Under the pieces are notes generated by a model that had not been told where the DNA came from, made no database searches, and saw only the letters and a list, made by a program, of their open reading frames with translations. Below are positions 27,341-36,324 of a stretch of DNA of 64,000 nucleotides, one piece after another (the stretch's first letter is position 1; every line of letters begins with the position of its first letter). The stretch is taken from contig CASENE010000106.1 of NCBI GenBank assembly GCA_949289265.1, positions 1 to 64,000 on the forward strand. The letters are read 5' to 3'. The position numbers and the translations under genes were made by a program. The DNA is from an uncultured Bacteroides sp. Its GTDB lineage: Bacteria; Bacteroidota; Bacteroidia; Bacteroidales; Bacteroidaceae.

Positions 27341-28140
27341 CCACCTTGACTGCCACCGCCAGGCTCTTCGGTCGTTTCGCCCACTGTGATGGGGTGTGGT
27401 AAACTAAAAGTGCGGGGTTCTTTGGTCAAATTGCTGCCGCTGCTGTATTGCGTCGTCACTTGCACCGTCCATTGTCCTTCGGTGACGCCGGCGGGCAGGG
27501 TGAACTGCAGTTTCTTGGGGGTATTGGGGGCGACTTTCGAGGGCGGGATGAAGAACGAGGTGTCTGGGTCGGAGACGGAGGTGAGGGTGATGCCCACGGC
27601 GGGGTCGTCGCCCACCAGCTTCAGCCCGCTGCCGGTCAGCACGGCCATGTCGCCGCCGGCCATGGGCAGGGGGACGCGGGTGGTGGCGTCGGCGAAGGCG
27701 CTGGTCATGCCGGCGATGTGGGGCCCCGTGGCGGCGGGCTGCAGGAAGTAGTGCAGCTTGGCCTTGGAGAGGGCGTCTTCGACGGCGGGGCCTTGGCGGA
27801 AGGAGGCGTAGACGCGCACCTTGTCGCGGTCGACGGCGGTGGCCAGTTCGTCCTCGGTCACCACGCCGCTGGCCATGGGTCGGGCGTAGAAGGCGTCGGT
27901 GGAGATGTTGTAGCCCGAGGCGACGGCCAGGGCCACTTCTTCCATGAACACTTTGATGATGCTCTGCACGCGGGTCGGCTCGTCGCCCAAGCGTTCGGCC
28001 ACGGAGGCGGCGATGTCGTCTTGCGTCAGGGGCGTGCTCTGCGTGTGGACTTTTACGGTGTAGTCGTCCGCCACGTCGGGCGTCAGTTCGTTGGGGTAGG
28101 CCTTCAGGTTGAGGTCGAGGTCGTACTTCAGTTGTGCCAT
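27316..28140 (-). CDS. HU-like DNA-binding protein with DUF4469 domain
   Basis: Cytoplasmic protein of 274 residues. The N-terminal ~120 residues look like the divergent IHF/HU-type domain of Bacteroidales (KYDLDLNLKAYPNELTPDVADDYTVKVHTQSTPLTQDDIAASVAERLG, then ALAVASGYNISTDAFYARP). The C-terminal half has an Ig-like DUF4469 domain (VLTGSGLKLVGDDPAVGITLTSVSD, FIPPSKVAPNTPKKLQFTLPAGVTEGQWTVQVTTQYS). It ends in a Gly-rich tail encoded partly by a 23-bp repeat array. It has no signal peptide, so it is out of character between fimbrial lipoprotein genes. DNA binding is predicted, not shown; a regulatory or nucoid role is inference. Confidence 0.8.
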   Translation of the reverse strand: MAQLKYDLDLNLKAYPNELTPDVADDYTVKVHTQSTPLTQDDIAASVAERLGDEPTRVQSIIKVFMEEVALAVASGYNISTDAFYARPMASGVVTEDELATAVDRDKVRVYASFRQGPAVEDALSKAKLHYFLQPAATGPHIAGMTSAFADATTRVPLPMAGGDMAVLTGSGLKLVGDDPAVGITLTSVSDPDTSFFIPPSKVAPNTPKKLQFTLPAGVTEGQWTVQVTTQYSSGSNLTKEPRTFSLPHPITVGETTEEPGGGSQGGSGETPLG

Positions 28141-28179
28141 GATGTCGTTTGCAATTTAAACAATTAAAAGTTCATAATT

Positions 28180-28208
28180 AAAAATGAAAAGCGGGACGGG
28201 CTGTCCCG
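28180..28208 (-). terminator. Possible internal terminator in the fimbrial locus
   Basis: On the minus strand, CGGGAC and GTCCCG (28208-28192) form a short G+C-rich hairpin, followed by CTTTTCATTTTT. It lies between the fimbrillin stop (28365) and the DUF4469 start (28140), and may reduce transcription of the downstream genes. Confidence 0.55.
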
Positions 28209-28364
28209 GCGCCTTTCCTGGTTCATCAGACCCTGTGTGCGTTTATCGCGTAGCTTCGTGACTTCGATGAGCGCTTTGCACAAATGGTGGTTGATGGTAG
28301 TGGCTGCAAGGGCGGCCAAGCCCTTGCAGCCTGGGGTTGGGGTTGAGTTAGAATATTAGAAGTA

Positions 28365-29366
28365 TTAAGCGTTCGGGATGTTTACAGTGCTACCTGTACC
28401 ATCCTGCCAGATATTGCCATTCCCTTGGCTGAACTCTTCTACGTCAAATACGATAGGCTTCGGGTCGTTGCTGGGGTCGTCGTCGCCATCGTCGATATTG
28501 TCAATGGTCAGTGTAGCCGTGTAGAGATAAGCATACTGGGCCGTCCATGCAGATACGGTCGTAGTCGGTACTGTGGCAGTGATGGTTCCTTGCTTGATAG
28601 TATTAGAGCCGTCAGTAACCACGACATCAGCCGTGATGTTGAAGGTGCCTACGGTCTGCGGGATTACATAATAAGCATCGGTGGGCAGACCATCGGTAGC
28701 GTCAACCGTTTCAGCCGTAGTGAAGTCGCCATATTCGCCCGGTGTAGCCGGAGTTCCATTTGGAGTACCTTTTGTCCATGTGCAAGTGGTGTTGATGCCA
28801 TTGACCTTAAAGTTCTGCATGGTAACAACCTGGCTGCCCAACGTAGCAGCGTCTTTCTCGAACTTGAACTGAATCTTAGACAGCAGGTGTTTGAATGTCA
28901 AAGGTACGGCAGTTTCATTGGAAATATCGTCGGTGGTAGTGCGGGTAGCATCGGCATATACCACGTCGTTCTGATGACCTGCATCGGAATTAACCGTCAA
29001 GGTCAGGCCGTTTGTGTAATCCCAAGAAGCAGAAATGCCGTCAGCCTTAGGAGCGTAAGCGCCAAAGTTAAATGTTTCCGAGGGTTGCCAATACTGAACC
29101 GGAGAATAGCTCCAGCTGCCGCTGGCTTTAGAAACTGTCAGGCCTTCCGTTGCAGTGCCAAACAAACTTTCAACATCTGCATAACCACCGAATACTTGGA
29201 ATTCATCAAAGTTGTCGGTAGTTACATCGCCGGCCTTGGTCATGTTGTTGATGCCCGAACCAGCAAAGCTAATGCCTCTGCTCGGAGCAATCTCCGTTAC
29301 TTCTTCGTTCGTACAGCTTGCCAAAGCCAATGCGGCTACGCCAAGCACAAATAAACTCTTCTTCAT
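28365..29366 (-). CDS. Fimbrillin family protein, second of two
   Basis: Exported lipoprotein of 333 residues; MKKSLFVLGVAALALASCTNEE has lipobox LASC. ISFAGSGINNMTKAGDVTTDNFDEFQVFGGY, SWSYSPVQYWQPSETFNFGAYAPK, TFKHLLSKIQFKFEKDA and WTAQYAYLYTATLTID match fimbrillin proteins, and the tail VEEFSQGNGNIWQDG is typical of the major-subunit type. Its codon use looks more AT-rich than its neighbours, as often seen in highly expressed surface subunits. The start at 29366 is chosen because the ten codons before it add hydrophobic residues ahead of a complete signal peptide. Confidence 0.85.
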   Translation of the reverse strand: MKKSLFVLGVAALALASCTNEEVTEIAPSRGISFAGSGINNMTKAGDVTTDNFDEFQVFGGYADVESLFGTATEGLTVSKASGSWSYSPVQYWQPSETFNFGAYAPKADGISASWDYTNGLTLTVNSDAGHQNDVVYADATRTTTDDISNETAVPLTFKHLLSKIQFKFEKDAATLGSQVVTMQNFKVNGINTTCTWTKGTPNGTPATPGEYGDFTTAETVDATDGLPTDAYYVIPQTVGTFNITADVVVTDGSNTIKQGTITATVPTTTVSAWTAQYAYLYTATLTIDNIDDGDDDPSNDPKPIVFDVEEFSQGNGNIWQDGTGSTVNIPNA

Positions 29367-29444
29367 AACTTGTTTTTGTTTTAAAAAGTGAAACATATAG
29401 TTGATTAATAATCTCTTCGTTGTCGCTTGTGCGCCCGTAGCGGC

Positions 29445-30527
29445 TTACTCCAGCGGCAGGGGGATGTCGATGTATTCGCCCCAGCCCTCCACGTCGACGT
29501 CGAAGGCTCCGCCGCCGGCCTGTCCGTCTTCGTCCTTCACTTCGATGCCACTGACGCGGATGATGCCGCCGCGGGGCTGTGCCTCCACTTGGGCGGTGAC
29601 GTCAAAGTCATAGTCCAGGATGAGTCCGTTGTTCAGGCGCACCTCCAGGTTGAGCATGTAGGTCTGGTCGGCGCGCGTGTAGCCCTCGCCGGGGTAGTTG
29701 GGGATGCCGAAGGTCTGCACCTGTGCCTCGGCGCCGTAGTTCTCCAGGGTGCAGTCGTAGAGGATGGTGGCTGCGGCTTCGTCGGTGTGTCCGTCTTGCA
29801 GGTAGACGCTCTCGGCCATGCCGGACAGTCCGCCGCGGGCCAGGGCCACGTATTCCAGTCCGTGGCTGAACTCGTAGCGCACCACGTAGGTGTAGACCAG
29901 GGGGCGGAGGGTGAGCAGCAGTTGGACGGGCTCGACGGTGCGCTGCGCCTCGTAGGCGTCCACGTAGGTGCCATACAGCATGTCCGGCTCGTTGATGGTG
30001 CGCTCGTCGGCATGTTCGGCCACGCCGCTGAAGGTGGCGCGGGTGCGCGTCCGGGTGGTGGCCGACGCGCTGGCCGATGCATCGAGGTCGCTGAAGACGA
30101 TGTATTCCGTGTCGTTGTTATAGAGCAGCAGGGTGTTCGTCCCTTCCTGCATGGGCAGTCGTCCGCCGTCGGGCTCGAGGTTGTATTCGGTGTATTGGCT
30201 GCCCGCGTCGGGATAGACCAGGGCGCGGATGCCGTCGGCGATGTCGGGCCGCAGGTCGTCGTAGGCGTACGTGAAGTCGGCGGGCCATTGCTGTTCCCAG
30301 TCCGTCTCGTGCGTGCGTTCCCATTCCTGCTCCCAGTCGGCCACCACGTCCACCTTGACCGTGAGGCCGTGTTCGTCGTGCGTGTAGCACAAGTCTTTGC
30401 GGCAGCCCGTCAGCAACAAGGACAGGGTGATGAATAATGTAAAATGTGACATGAAAAGCGGGCGACGGGTCGTGGTTGACTTTTCATTATTCATGATTAG
30501 CTTTTCATTGATAGTACCGTTTTTCAT
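29445..30527 (-). CDS. DUF5119 domain lipoprotein, fimbrial accessory
   Basis: Exported lipoprotein of up to 360 residues with lipobox LLLTGC. Motifs KDLCYTHDEHGLTVKVDVVADWEQEWERT, YNLEPDGGRLPMQEGTNTLLLYNNDTEYIVFSDLD and the C-terminal strand DVDVEGWGEYIDIPL match DUF5119, found beside DUF3575 and fimbrillin genes in Bacteroides. The ATG at 30527 overlaps the DUF3575 stop codon (ATGA). An ATG at 30452 would give a more standard signal peptide (MSHFTLFITLSLLLTGC) and is a good alternative. An anchor or minor subunit role is inferred from context. Confidence 0.8.
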   Translation of the reverse strand: MKNGTINEKLIMNNEKSTTTRRPLFMSHFTLFITLSLLLTGCRKDLCYTHDEHGLTVKVDVVADWEQEWERTHETDWEQQWPADFTYAYDDLRPDIADGIRALVYPDAGSQYTEYNLEPDGGRLPMQEGTNTLLLYNNDTEYIVFSDLDASASASATTRTRTRATFSGVAEHADERTINEPDMLYGTYVDAYEAQRTVEPVQLLLTLRPLVYTYVVRYEFSHGLEYVALARGGLSGMAESVYLQDGHTDEAAATILYDCTLENYGAEAQVQTFGIPNYPGEGYTRADQTYMLNLEVRLNNGLILDYDFDVTAQVEAQPRGGIIRVSGIEVKDEDGQAGGGAFDVDVEGWGEYIDIPLPLE

Positions 30528-31690
30528 CTCTTGCCTCCTTTCTTCTCCATCCATTTGCCGATGTTCCATACCCATGCGAATTTCAGTTTGAGCGGGCCGA
30601 AGTAGTTCAGGCGGCTGCTCTGCTGGTAGACGTAGTGCCCGTCGATGGGGAGGTATTCGTCGTACCAGGTGTGCATGAACCCGATGCCGATGCCTGCCTC
30701 GAAGGCGAAGTAGCGTCCCACGGGGAACATGTATCCGTAGCTCAGGCCGGCCATGACGCCTTCGCCCTTGTATCCGCGTCCGCCGTTCTCCAGGTCGTAC
30801 CATCCGCCGCCCGCGAAGAGACCGACGTAGTGTCCCCGGCGGTCGCCCTGCGGCTTGAACCAATAGCGCGCTTCGGGCACGATGGTGGCCAGCTGGTAGT
30901 ATTTGTGCTTGCCGTTGTTGTGCCACCAGGCCATGTTGCCTTCCACGCCTGCCGACCAGCGGTCGTTGAAGCGGTAGGCCACTTCGAGCGAGGGCATCAG
31001 CACGGCGTCATACACGAGGTTGGTCTTGATGTTCCAGGGCGAGCGGACGTACTCGCGGACGACGGGCGTGGTCTCTTCCGCCATTTGCTCGTCCGCAGGC
31101 AAGACTTCCGGCTCGGCCATCGCAGTCGTGTCGGGCAGGGTGGCCAGCGTGTCCGCTTCCTCGATGACGCCGAGCGTGTCCCGCTCCAGGCTGTCGGCCG
31201 GCAGGGCCACGGGCTCGGGCTTCGCCTCCGGCTCGTAGCCTTCGGCGTATTCGATGCCCAGCAGGGCCACGACGTCGCGGATGCCCTGGTAGGAGCGGGT
31301 GGAGTTGTAGGTGCGATAGTACTGCTCCTTCATGCCGTGGTGGGTGATGAACCACGATTTCACCTGGTTGCTGCGGTTCTTGGCCGCGGCCAGGTTTTCC
31401 GCCTGCGAGCCGAACGAGCCGCAGAAGCCGCGTATCATCACGTAGGCATGTCCGGCCTCGATGTCTTGGCGGTGACGGTCGATGAGGGAGACTGCGCGGC
31501 GGATGGATTCATCGTTGCCGCGGAAGGGGGAATAGAACATCCGCTTGCCCGGGACGAAGCGGAACAGAATCGCGCTGTCCGACCGGACGGGGTCGTCCGT
31601 AGGCGGGAGCGGGGAGGCGCAAGCCGGATGAAAAGCACCGGCCAGCCATACACACAGAAGGGCGTGTACCAACCAATTCGTTTGTCTCAT
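30524..31690 (-). CDS. DUF3575 outer-membrane protein of the fimbrial locus
   Basis: Exported protein of 388 residues. After a signal peptide (MRQTNWLVHALLCVWLAGAFHPACA) comes an OmpA-like region (FRFVPGKRMFYSPFRGNDESIRRAVSLI, YVMIRGFCGSFGSQAENLAAAKNRSNQVK), then a Pro/Glu-rich linker. The DUF3575 barrel follows (SPWNIKTNLVYDAVLMPSLEVAYRFNDRWSAGVEGNMAWW, LKLKFAWVWNIGKW). The ATG at 31690 is chosen for the signal peptide. It is the first gene of the fimbrial run and overlaps the DUF5119 start. It probably forms the outer-membrane base component. Confidence 0.85.
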   Translation of the reverse strand: MRQTNWLVHALLCVWLAGAFHPACASPLPPTDDPVRSDSAILFRFVPGKRMFYSPFRGNDESIRRAVSLIDRHRQDIEAGHAYVMIRGFCGSFGSQAENLAAAKNRSNQVKSWFITHHGMKEQYYRTYNSTRSYQGIRDVVALLGIEYAEGYEPEAKPEPVALPADSLERDTLGVIEEADTLATLPDTTAMAEPEVLPADEQMAEETTPVVREYVRSPWNIKTNLVYDAVLMPSLEVAYRFNDRWSAGVEGNMAWWHNNGKHKYYQLATIVPEARYWFKPQGDRRGHYVGLFAGGGWYDLENGGRGYKGEGVMAGLSYGYMFPVGRYFAFEAGIGIGFMHTWYDEYLPIDGHYVYQQSSRLNYFGPLKLKFAWVWNIGKWMEKKGGKR

Positions 31691-31862
31691 GTCGTTTTTT
31701 GGCATTTCTAAGGATAGCTTTCCGTCCCGGCAAGCCGGCGGCGGAGGGGCATAGCCCGCCATACCTTATTATACTATTCTTATTATTGTTTGCAGTTTAT
31801 GGTATCCCGGAGGAACTCTCTTCTCTTTTTAGTATCTTTCTTATTCTTTCAGAATACCGCTG

Positions 31863-31895
31863 CAAAGATAGAATATTTTAATTTAAGTTTCCAAA
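31863..31895 (-). promoter_or_regulatory. Promoter of the fimbrial locus
   Basis: On the minus strand, TTTG (31895-31892), 21 bp, then TATCTTTG (31870-31863). This lies 173 bp upstream of the DUF3575 start, so a long leader is predicted. No invertible-promoter repeats were seen around it. Confidence 0.65.
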
Positions 31896-32018
31896 CATTG
31901 CGAAAGAAATCTTCGTAAAAAATAATTCAAAGCTGTGTCGCTTCGCTTCGGATAGGGCCATTGTCCCAAGGCCTTTCCCAGATGGCGGAACCGAAGCGCG
32001 GCAGAATGGGTTGTATAT

Positions 32019-32128
32019 CAGCGTTTAGTGGCGTAGTAATGCCCGGTCGCTGGCATAGTAACGCCCGGTCGCTGGGATTATAACGCCCGGCGGGTGGGAC
32101 AGTATCGCCCGGTCCGGCAGGCAGGAAG
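32019..32128. repeat. 22-bp tandem hairpin array C
   Basis: Units start at 32019, 32041, 32063, 32085 and 32107, exactly 22 bp apart. The first is the boundary unit (CAGCGTTTAGTGGC plus GTAGTAAT). The others begin GCCCGG followed by sequences such as TCGCTGG and TATA-like ends. The 567-bp gap 31691-32257 holds only the fimbrial promoter, this array and the DUF3805 promoter. Confidence 0.85.
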
Positions 32129-32197
32129 GGGAGGGGGCGGCACGTTCGTTTTTCGTGACAGGGGAGGGCCTTGGCCCCACGCAAGGTGTACGGAACA

Positions 32198-32228
32198 TTT
32201 GGCATTCCGATGAAAAAGCGTAACTTTG
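32198..32228 (+). promoter_or_regulatory. Promoter of the DUF3805 gene
   Basis: TTTG at 32198-32201, 19 bp, then TAACTTTG at 32221-32228: a full consensus match, 30 bp before the ATG at 32258. Confidence 0.75.
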
Positions 32229-32257
32229 CGGATGAGTTTTTTAAAAGAACTACCTAT

Positions 32258-33079
32258 ATGACGCAGAACAAGAAATTCATATCGCCCGGAGCGTGGTTTT
32301 CCATGCTGTATCCGGCCACGTGGAGCGAGTTTGAAGACGGCGAAGGCTCTTTCCTCTTCTATAACCCCGACGAGTGGACGGGCAACTTCCGCATCTCGGC
32401 CTTCCGCGGAGGCCCCGCCTACGGGCTGGACTGTGTGCGGCAGGAGCTGGCCGACAATCCGCAGGCCATGCTGTTGCGGGTGGGCGACCGCGACTGTGCC
32501 TACAGCCGGGAACACTTCACCGAAGACGGGGTGGACTATACCACTCACTTCTGGATAACGGGACAAGACGACGTGGCCTTTGAATGCTCGTTCACCGTGG
32601 CGCGCGGGATGCCTGCGGGCGAGGCGGTGCACGTCATCGAGACCCTGCAAGTGCGCCGGCCCGACGTAAAGTATCCGGCCGAGCTGATTCCGGTGCGCCT
32701 CTCTGAAATCTGCCAGATAGATGCCGCCTACGAATGGGTGGAGCGCAAGGTGAAGGACGTGCTCAAGACCGACTTCCAGGGCACGGAAGAAGACATTGCC
32801 CGCATGCAGCAGTTGGTGGACCAGTCGGCCTTCAGCCCCCGCAAGCGCGAGGTGTGGACAGACCTGGGCATCGTGCTCTGCGTCATCCTGGCCAACGAGG
32901 TGGACGGGCTGGAGTGGCAGACGCTGGTGGACGGAAACCGCGAAGCCCCCGTGCTGGTGCACGCCGCCACCCGCCGGATGATAGACCCCATGAAGCTGGT
33001 GTGGAGCCGGGTGAAGGCCGGCGAGGCATGCCGGCTGGCCGAGGCTTATGAGGAGGCGATGGGGGAAATGGGGAAATAG
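32258..33079 (+). CDS. DUF3805 domain protein
   Basis: Protein of 273 residues, no signal peptide. KKFISPGAWFSMLYPATWSEFEDGEGSFLFYNPDEWTGNFRISAFRG matches the DUF3805 N-terminal domain. A second domain follows, about residues 160-270 (YEWVERKVKDVL, REVWTDLGIVLCVILANEVDGLEWQT), of DUF3806 type. The ATG at 32258 is the conserved start and fits the promoter; upstream in-frame ATGs precede the transcription start. No function is known for the family. Confidence 0.78.
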   Translation: MTQNKKFISPGAWFSMLYPATWSEFEDGEGSFLFYNPDEWTGNFRISAFRGGPAYGLDCVRQELADNPQAMLLRVGDRDCAYSREHFTEDGVDYTTHFWITGQDDVAFECSFTVARGMPAGEAVHVIETLQVRRPDVKYPAELIPVRLSEICQIDAAYEWVERKVKDVLKTDFQGTEEDIARMQQLVDQSAFSPRKREVWTDLGIVLCVILANEVDGLEWQTLVDGNREAPVLVHAATRRMIDPMKLVWSRVKAGEACRLAEAYEEAMGEMGK

Positions 33080-33158
33080 AGAAGGAAGTTAAAAAGGAAG
33101 GTAGAGGGGGATTCTCCCTCCCCGCCTTAAAAATAACACTAATTTAGCAACATTTACC

Positions 33159-35042
33159 ATGACCCCAATCTTGCAAGTAGAAAACCTGACCAAGTCCTTT
33201 GGCGACTTGGTGCTGTTTGAAGACATATCTTTCGGCCTGGCCGAGGGACAGCGCGTGGGCCTTATCGCCAAGAACGGGAGCGGCAAGTCTACGCTGCTCA
33301 GCATCCTGTCCGGCAAGGAGGGCTACGACCACGGAACCATCTCTTTCCGCCGCGACCTGCGCGTGGGATACTTGGAGCAGGATCCGCGTTACCCCGAAGA
33401 ACTGACCGTGCTGGAGGCTTGCTTCCATCACGGGAATGCCACCGTCGACCTGATCCGCCAATACGAGCACTGCATGGAGACGCCCGGCCATCCCGGACTG
33501 GACGACATCCTGACGCGCATGGATCAGGAAAAGGCCTGGGAGTATGAGCAGAAGGCCAAGCAGATACTGTCTCAACTAAAAATCAACGACTTCGACCAGC
33601 AGGTAAGGCATCTGTCGGGCGGGCAGCTGAAGCGGGTGGCCCTGGCCAACACCCTTATCACCGAGCCCGACCTGCTTATCCTGGACGAGCCCACCAACCA
33701 CTTGGATCTGGACATGACGGAGTGGTTGGAAGAGTATCTGCGGCGCACCAACCTCACCCTGCTGATGGTGACACACGACCGTTACTTTCTGGACAGGGTC
33801 TGCTCGGAAATCATCGAAATAGACAACCGCACCCTCTATGCCTACAAGGGGAACTACAGCTATTATCTGGAGAAGCGGCAGGAACGCATCGAGGCGAAGA
33901 ACGCCGAGATAGAACGCGCCAACAACCTGTATCGCACCGAGCTGGAGTGGATGCGGCGCATGCCCCAAGCCCGCGGACACAAGGCACGCTATCGCGAAGA
34001 GGCTTTCTATGACCTGGAGAAGGTGGCCAAGCAGCGCACCTATGACACGCAGGTAAGGCTCAACGTGAAGGCTTCGTACATCGGCAACAAGATATTCGAG
34101 GCCGACCACTTGTGCAAGTCTTTCGGCGATCTCAAGATACTGGACGACTTCTCCTATATCTTTGCCCGCTATGAAAAGATGGGCATCATCGGCAACAATG
34201 GCACCGGCAAGTCTACGTTCATCAAGATACTGATGGGACAGGTGAAGCCGGACAGCGGCACGCTGGATATCGGCGAGACCGTGCGCTTCGGCTACTATTC
34301 GCAAGAGGGACTGCATTTCGACGAGCAGATGAAGGTGATAGACGTGGTGCAGAACATAGCCGAGGTGATAGACTTGGGCAACGGCAGCCGGCTGACGGCC
34401 TCGCAATTCCTCCAGCACTTCCTCTTTACGCCCGAAACCCAGCACAGCTACGTCTACAAGCTGAGCGGGGGCGAGCGTCGGCGGCTTTATCTCTGCACCG
34501 TGCTGATGCGCAATCCTAACTTTCTGGTACTGGACGAGCCTACCAACGACTTGGACATCGTGACATTGAACGTGCTGGAAGAATACCTGCGGCAGTTCAA
34601 GGGATGCCTCATCGTGGTGAGCCACGACCGTTATTTCATGGATAAGGTGGTGGACCACCTGCTGGTGTTCAACGGCCAGGGAGACATTCGCGACTTCCCC
34701 GGTAACTACACCCAATATCGCGAATGGAAGGAGGCGCGCGACCAGCACGAACGGGAAAAGGAGAAGAAGGAAAACAAACAGCAGGAGCAGCAACGCCCGG
34801 CACGCCAGCGGCCGGAAGGGAAGCGCAGACTCACCTTCAAGGAACGTAAGGAACTGGAGCAGCTGGAGCAAGACATAGCCGCCTTGGAGCAAGAGAAGAA
34901 GGAGGCGGAGCAGGCCTTGTGCAGCGGCACCCTAAGCGTGGCCGAACTGACCGAGAAGTCCAAACGCCTGCCTTTGCTGAACGAAGAACTGGACGAGAAA
35001 ACCCTCCGCTGGCTGGAACTTAGCGAAATAGAAGAATCATGA
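33159..35042 (+). CDS. ABC-F family ATPase (Uup-like)
   Basis: Cytoplasmic protein of 627 residues with two ABC domains and no membrane segment. Domain 1 has Walker A AKNGSGKSTLL, signature LSGGQLKRVALAN and Walker B LLILDEPTNHLD. Domain 2 has GNNGTGKSTFI, LSGGERRRLYLC and LVLDEPTNDLD. A linker of about 80 residues separates them, and a Lys/Glu-rich coiled coil ends the protein (ELEQLEQDIAALEQEKKEAEQ). The ABC-F group acts on ribosomes or, for Uup, in recombination-linked functions; the C-terminal coiled coil favours Uup. It overlaps the PHP gene by four bases. Confidence 0.9.
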   Translation: MTPILQVENLTKSFGDLVLFEDISFGLAEGQRVGLIAKNGSGKSTLLSILSGKEGYDHGTISFRRDLRVGYLEQDPRYPEELTVLEACFHHGNATVDLIRQYEHCMETPGHPGLDDILTRMDQEKAWEYEQKAKQILSQLKINDFDQQVRHLSGGQLKRVALANTLITEPDLLILDEPTNHLDLDMTEWLEEYLRRTNLTLLMVTHDRYFLDRVCSEIIEIDNRTLYAYKGNYSYYLEKRQERIEAKNAEIERANNLYRTELEWMRRMPQARGHKARYREEAFYDLEKVAKQRTYDTQVRLNVKASYIGNKIFEADHLCKSFGDLKILDDFSYIFARYEKMGIIGNNGTGKSTFIKILMGQVKPDSGTLDIGETVRFGYYSQEGLHFDEQMKVIDVVQNIAEVIDLGNGSRLTASQFLQHFLFTPETQHSYVYKLSGGERRRLYLCTVLMRNPNFLVLDEPTNDLDIVTLNVLEEYLRQFKGCLIVVSHDRYFMDKVVDHLLVFNGQGDIRDFPGNYTQYREWKEARDQHEREKEKKENKQQEQQRPARQRPEGKRRLTFKERKELEQLEQDIAALEQEKKEAEQALCSGTLSVAELTEKSKRLPLLNEELDEKTLRWLELSEIEES

Positions 35043-35881
35043 ACCTGACCAATTATCACAGCCATTGTCTCTATTGCGACGGGCGCGCAGACATGGCCAC
35101 CTTTGCCCGTTTTGCTGCCTCCAAGGGCTTTACGGCCTATGGGTACAGCTCGCATGCCCCTTTGCCTTTCCCCACGGCCTGGACGATGGAGTGGGACAGG
35201 ATGGACGATTACCTGGAAGAATTCAGCCGCCTGAAGCAGCAATATGCCGGGCGGCTGGAGTTGTATGTCGGTCTGGAGATAGACTATCTGAACGAGGAGA
35301 GCCATCCCGCCCTGGATTGTTTCCAATGCCTGCCTCTGGACTACCGCATTGGCTCCGTGCATCTGTTGCAGAACGAACAGGGCGAGGTGGTGGATGCCGA
35401 CCTTCCGCCCGACCGCTTCGCGCAGATGGTGCGCACCCACTTCCGGGGAGATATCGAGGCTGTCGTGCAGCAGTATTTCAGTCGTGCCAACCGCATGTTG
35501 CAGTTGGGGGGATTTGACATTCTGGGCCATGCCGACAAGGTGCATTACAATGCCGAATGCTATCGGCCGCATATTACGGCCGAACCTTGGTATGCCCGGT
35601 TGGTGCACGACCACCTGGCCGAGGCCGTGAGCCGCGGTTATCTCATCGAAATTAATACCAAGGCTTTCCGCGAATTGGGTGTGTTCTATCCGGATGTCAG
35701 CTATTTCTCTTTCCTCCACGCCTTAGGGGCGCGTGTTGTGGTGAACAGCGATGCCCACTATCCCGAACGCATCAACTACGGTCGTCCCGAGGCACTGCGT
35801 GCACTGAAGAAGGCGGGATTTGACACTGTGGCCGAATTGCATGGGGGAGAGTGGGCAGACGTGACGTTGCAAGAGGACTAA
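35039..35881 (+). CDS. PHP-family histidinol-phosphatase-like enzyme
   Basis: Metal-dependent phosphoesterase of 280 residues. The PHP motifs are NYHSHCLYCDG at the N-terminus, GLEIDYL, ILGHADKVHYN, and NSDAHYPERI near the C-terminus. It resembles HisJ/HisK-type histidinol phosphatases, which remove phosphate from histidinol phosphate. The four-base overlap with the ABC-F gene shows co-translation. The his cluster is about 17 kb away, so a role in histidine synthesis is likely by family but not by context. Confidence 0.85.
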   Translation: MNLTNYHSHCLYCDGRADMATFARFAASKGFTAYGYSSHAPLPFPTAWTMEWDRMDDYLEEFSRLKQQYAGRLELYVGLEIDYLNEESHPALDCFQCLPLDYRIGSVHLLQNEQGEVVDADLPPDRFAQMVRTHFRGDIEAVVQQYFSRANRMLQLGGFDILGHADKVHYNAECYRPHITAEPWYARLVHDHLAEAVSRGYLIEINTKAFRELGVFYPDVSYFSFLHALGARVVVNSDAHYPERINYGRPEALRALKKAGFDTVAELHGGEWADVTLQED

Positions 35882-35885
35882 TATG

Positions 35886-35915
35886 GCTGAAGCGGGGTGC
35901 TTTCCTACTTCAGCA
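35886..35915. terminator. Convergent hairpin between the PHP gene and the thioredoxin genes
   Basis: GCTGAAG and CTTCAGC arms flank a 15-base loop; AAAA follows on the plus strand, so on the minus strand TTTT precedes the hairpin. It overlaps the end of the thioredoxin-like gene. Confidence 0.5.
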
Positions 35916-36318
35916 AAAACTCTTCGATGGCTTTCTTATACAAATCCTTGTCTGCGGCTCCGCGTATGAATTGCGGCTGTCCTTCGCGCGGGATAAGGAC
36001 GAAGAGCGGTATGCTGGTGGCACCGAACAAAGCGGCCAGTTCCGGCTCTTTGTCCACGTTCACTTTATAGATGACGATGCGTCCGGCATATTCTTTGGCC
36101 AGTTCCTGCATGATGGGGGCCGTGCGTCGGCATGGGCCGCACCAGTCGGCATAGAGGTCGATGATGGCAGGCAGTTGGCCCTTGTATTTCCATGCCTTTT
36201 CCTGCGTATAGTCGCAAACCTTGTCGATGAACATCTGCTTGTCCATTACGACTACCTCTTGGGCGAGGAGGGGCAGGAAAGACAGGAGAAGAGCGAAGCT
36301 GATGATGATTTTCCTCAT
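35905..36318 (-). CDS. Exported thioredoxin-like protein
   Basis: Protein of 137 residues with a cleavable signal peptide (MRKIIISFALLLSFLPLLA) and an active site WCGPCRR in DLYADWCGPCRRTAP. The cis-proline region is ATSIPLFVLIPREG. Predicted periplasmic thiol-disulfide exchange. It lies 6 bp after the cytoplasmic-type thioredoxin gene on the same strand, so the two form an operon. Confidence 0.88.
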   Translation of the reverse strand: MRKIIISFALLLSFLPLLAQEVVVMDKQMFIDKVCDYTQEKAWKYKGQLPAIIDLYADWCGPCRRTAPIMQELAKEYAGRIVIYKVNVDKEPELAALFGATSIPLFVLIPREGQPQFIRGAADKDLYKKAIEEFLLK

Positions 36319-36324
36319 AATTAC

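Noticed and set aside
31863..31895. Invertible fimbrial promoter
   Set aside because: No inverted repeats flanking the promoter and no invertase gene nearby were found.
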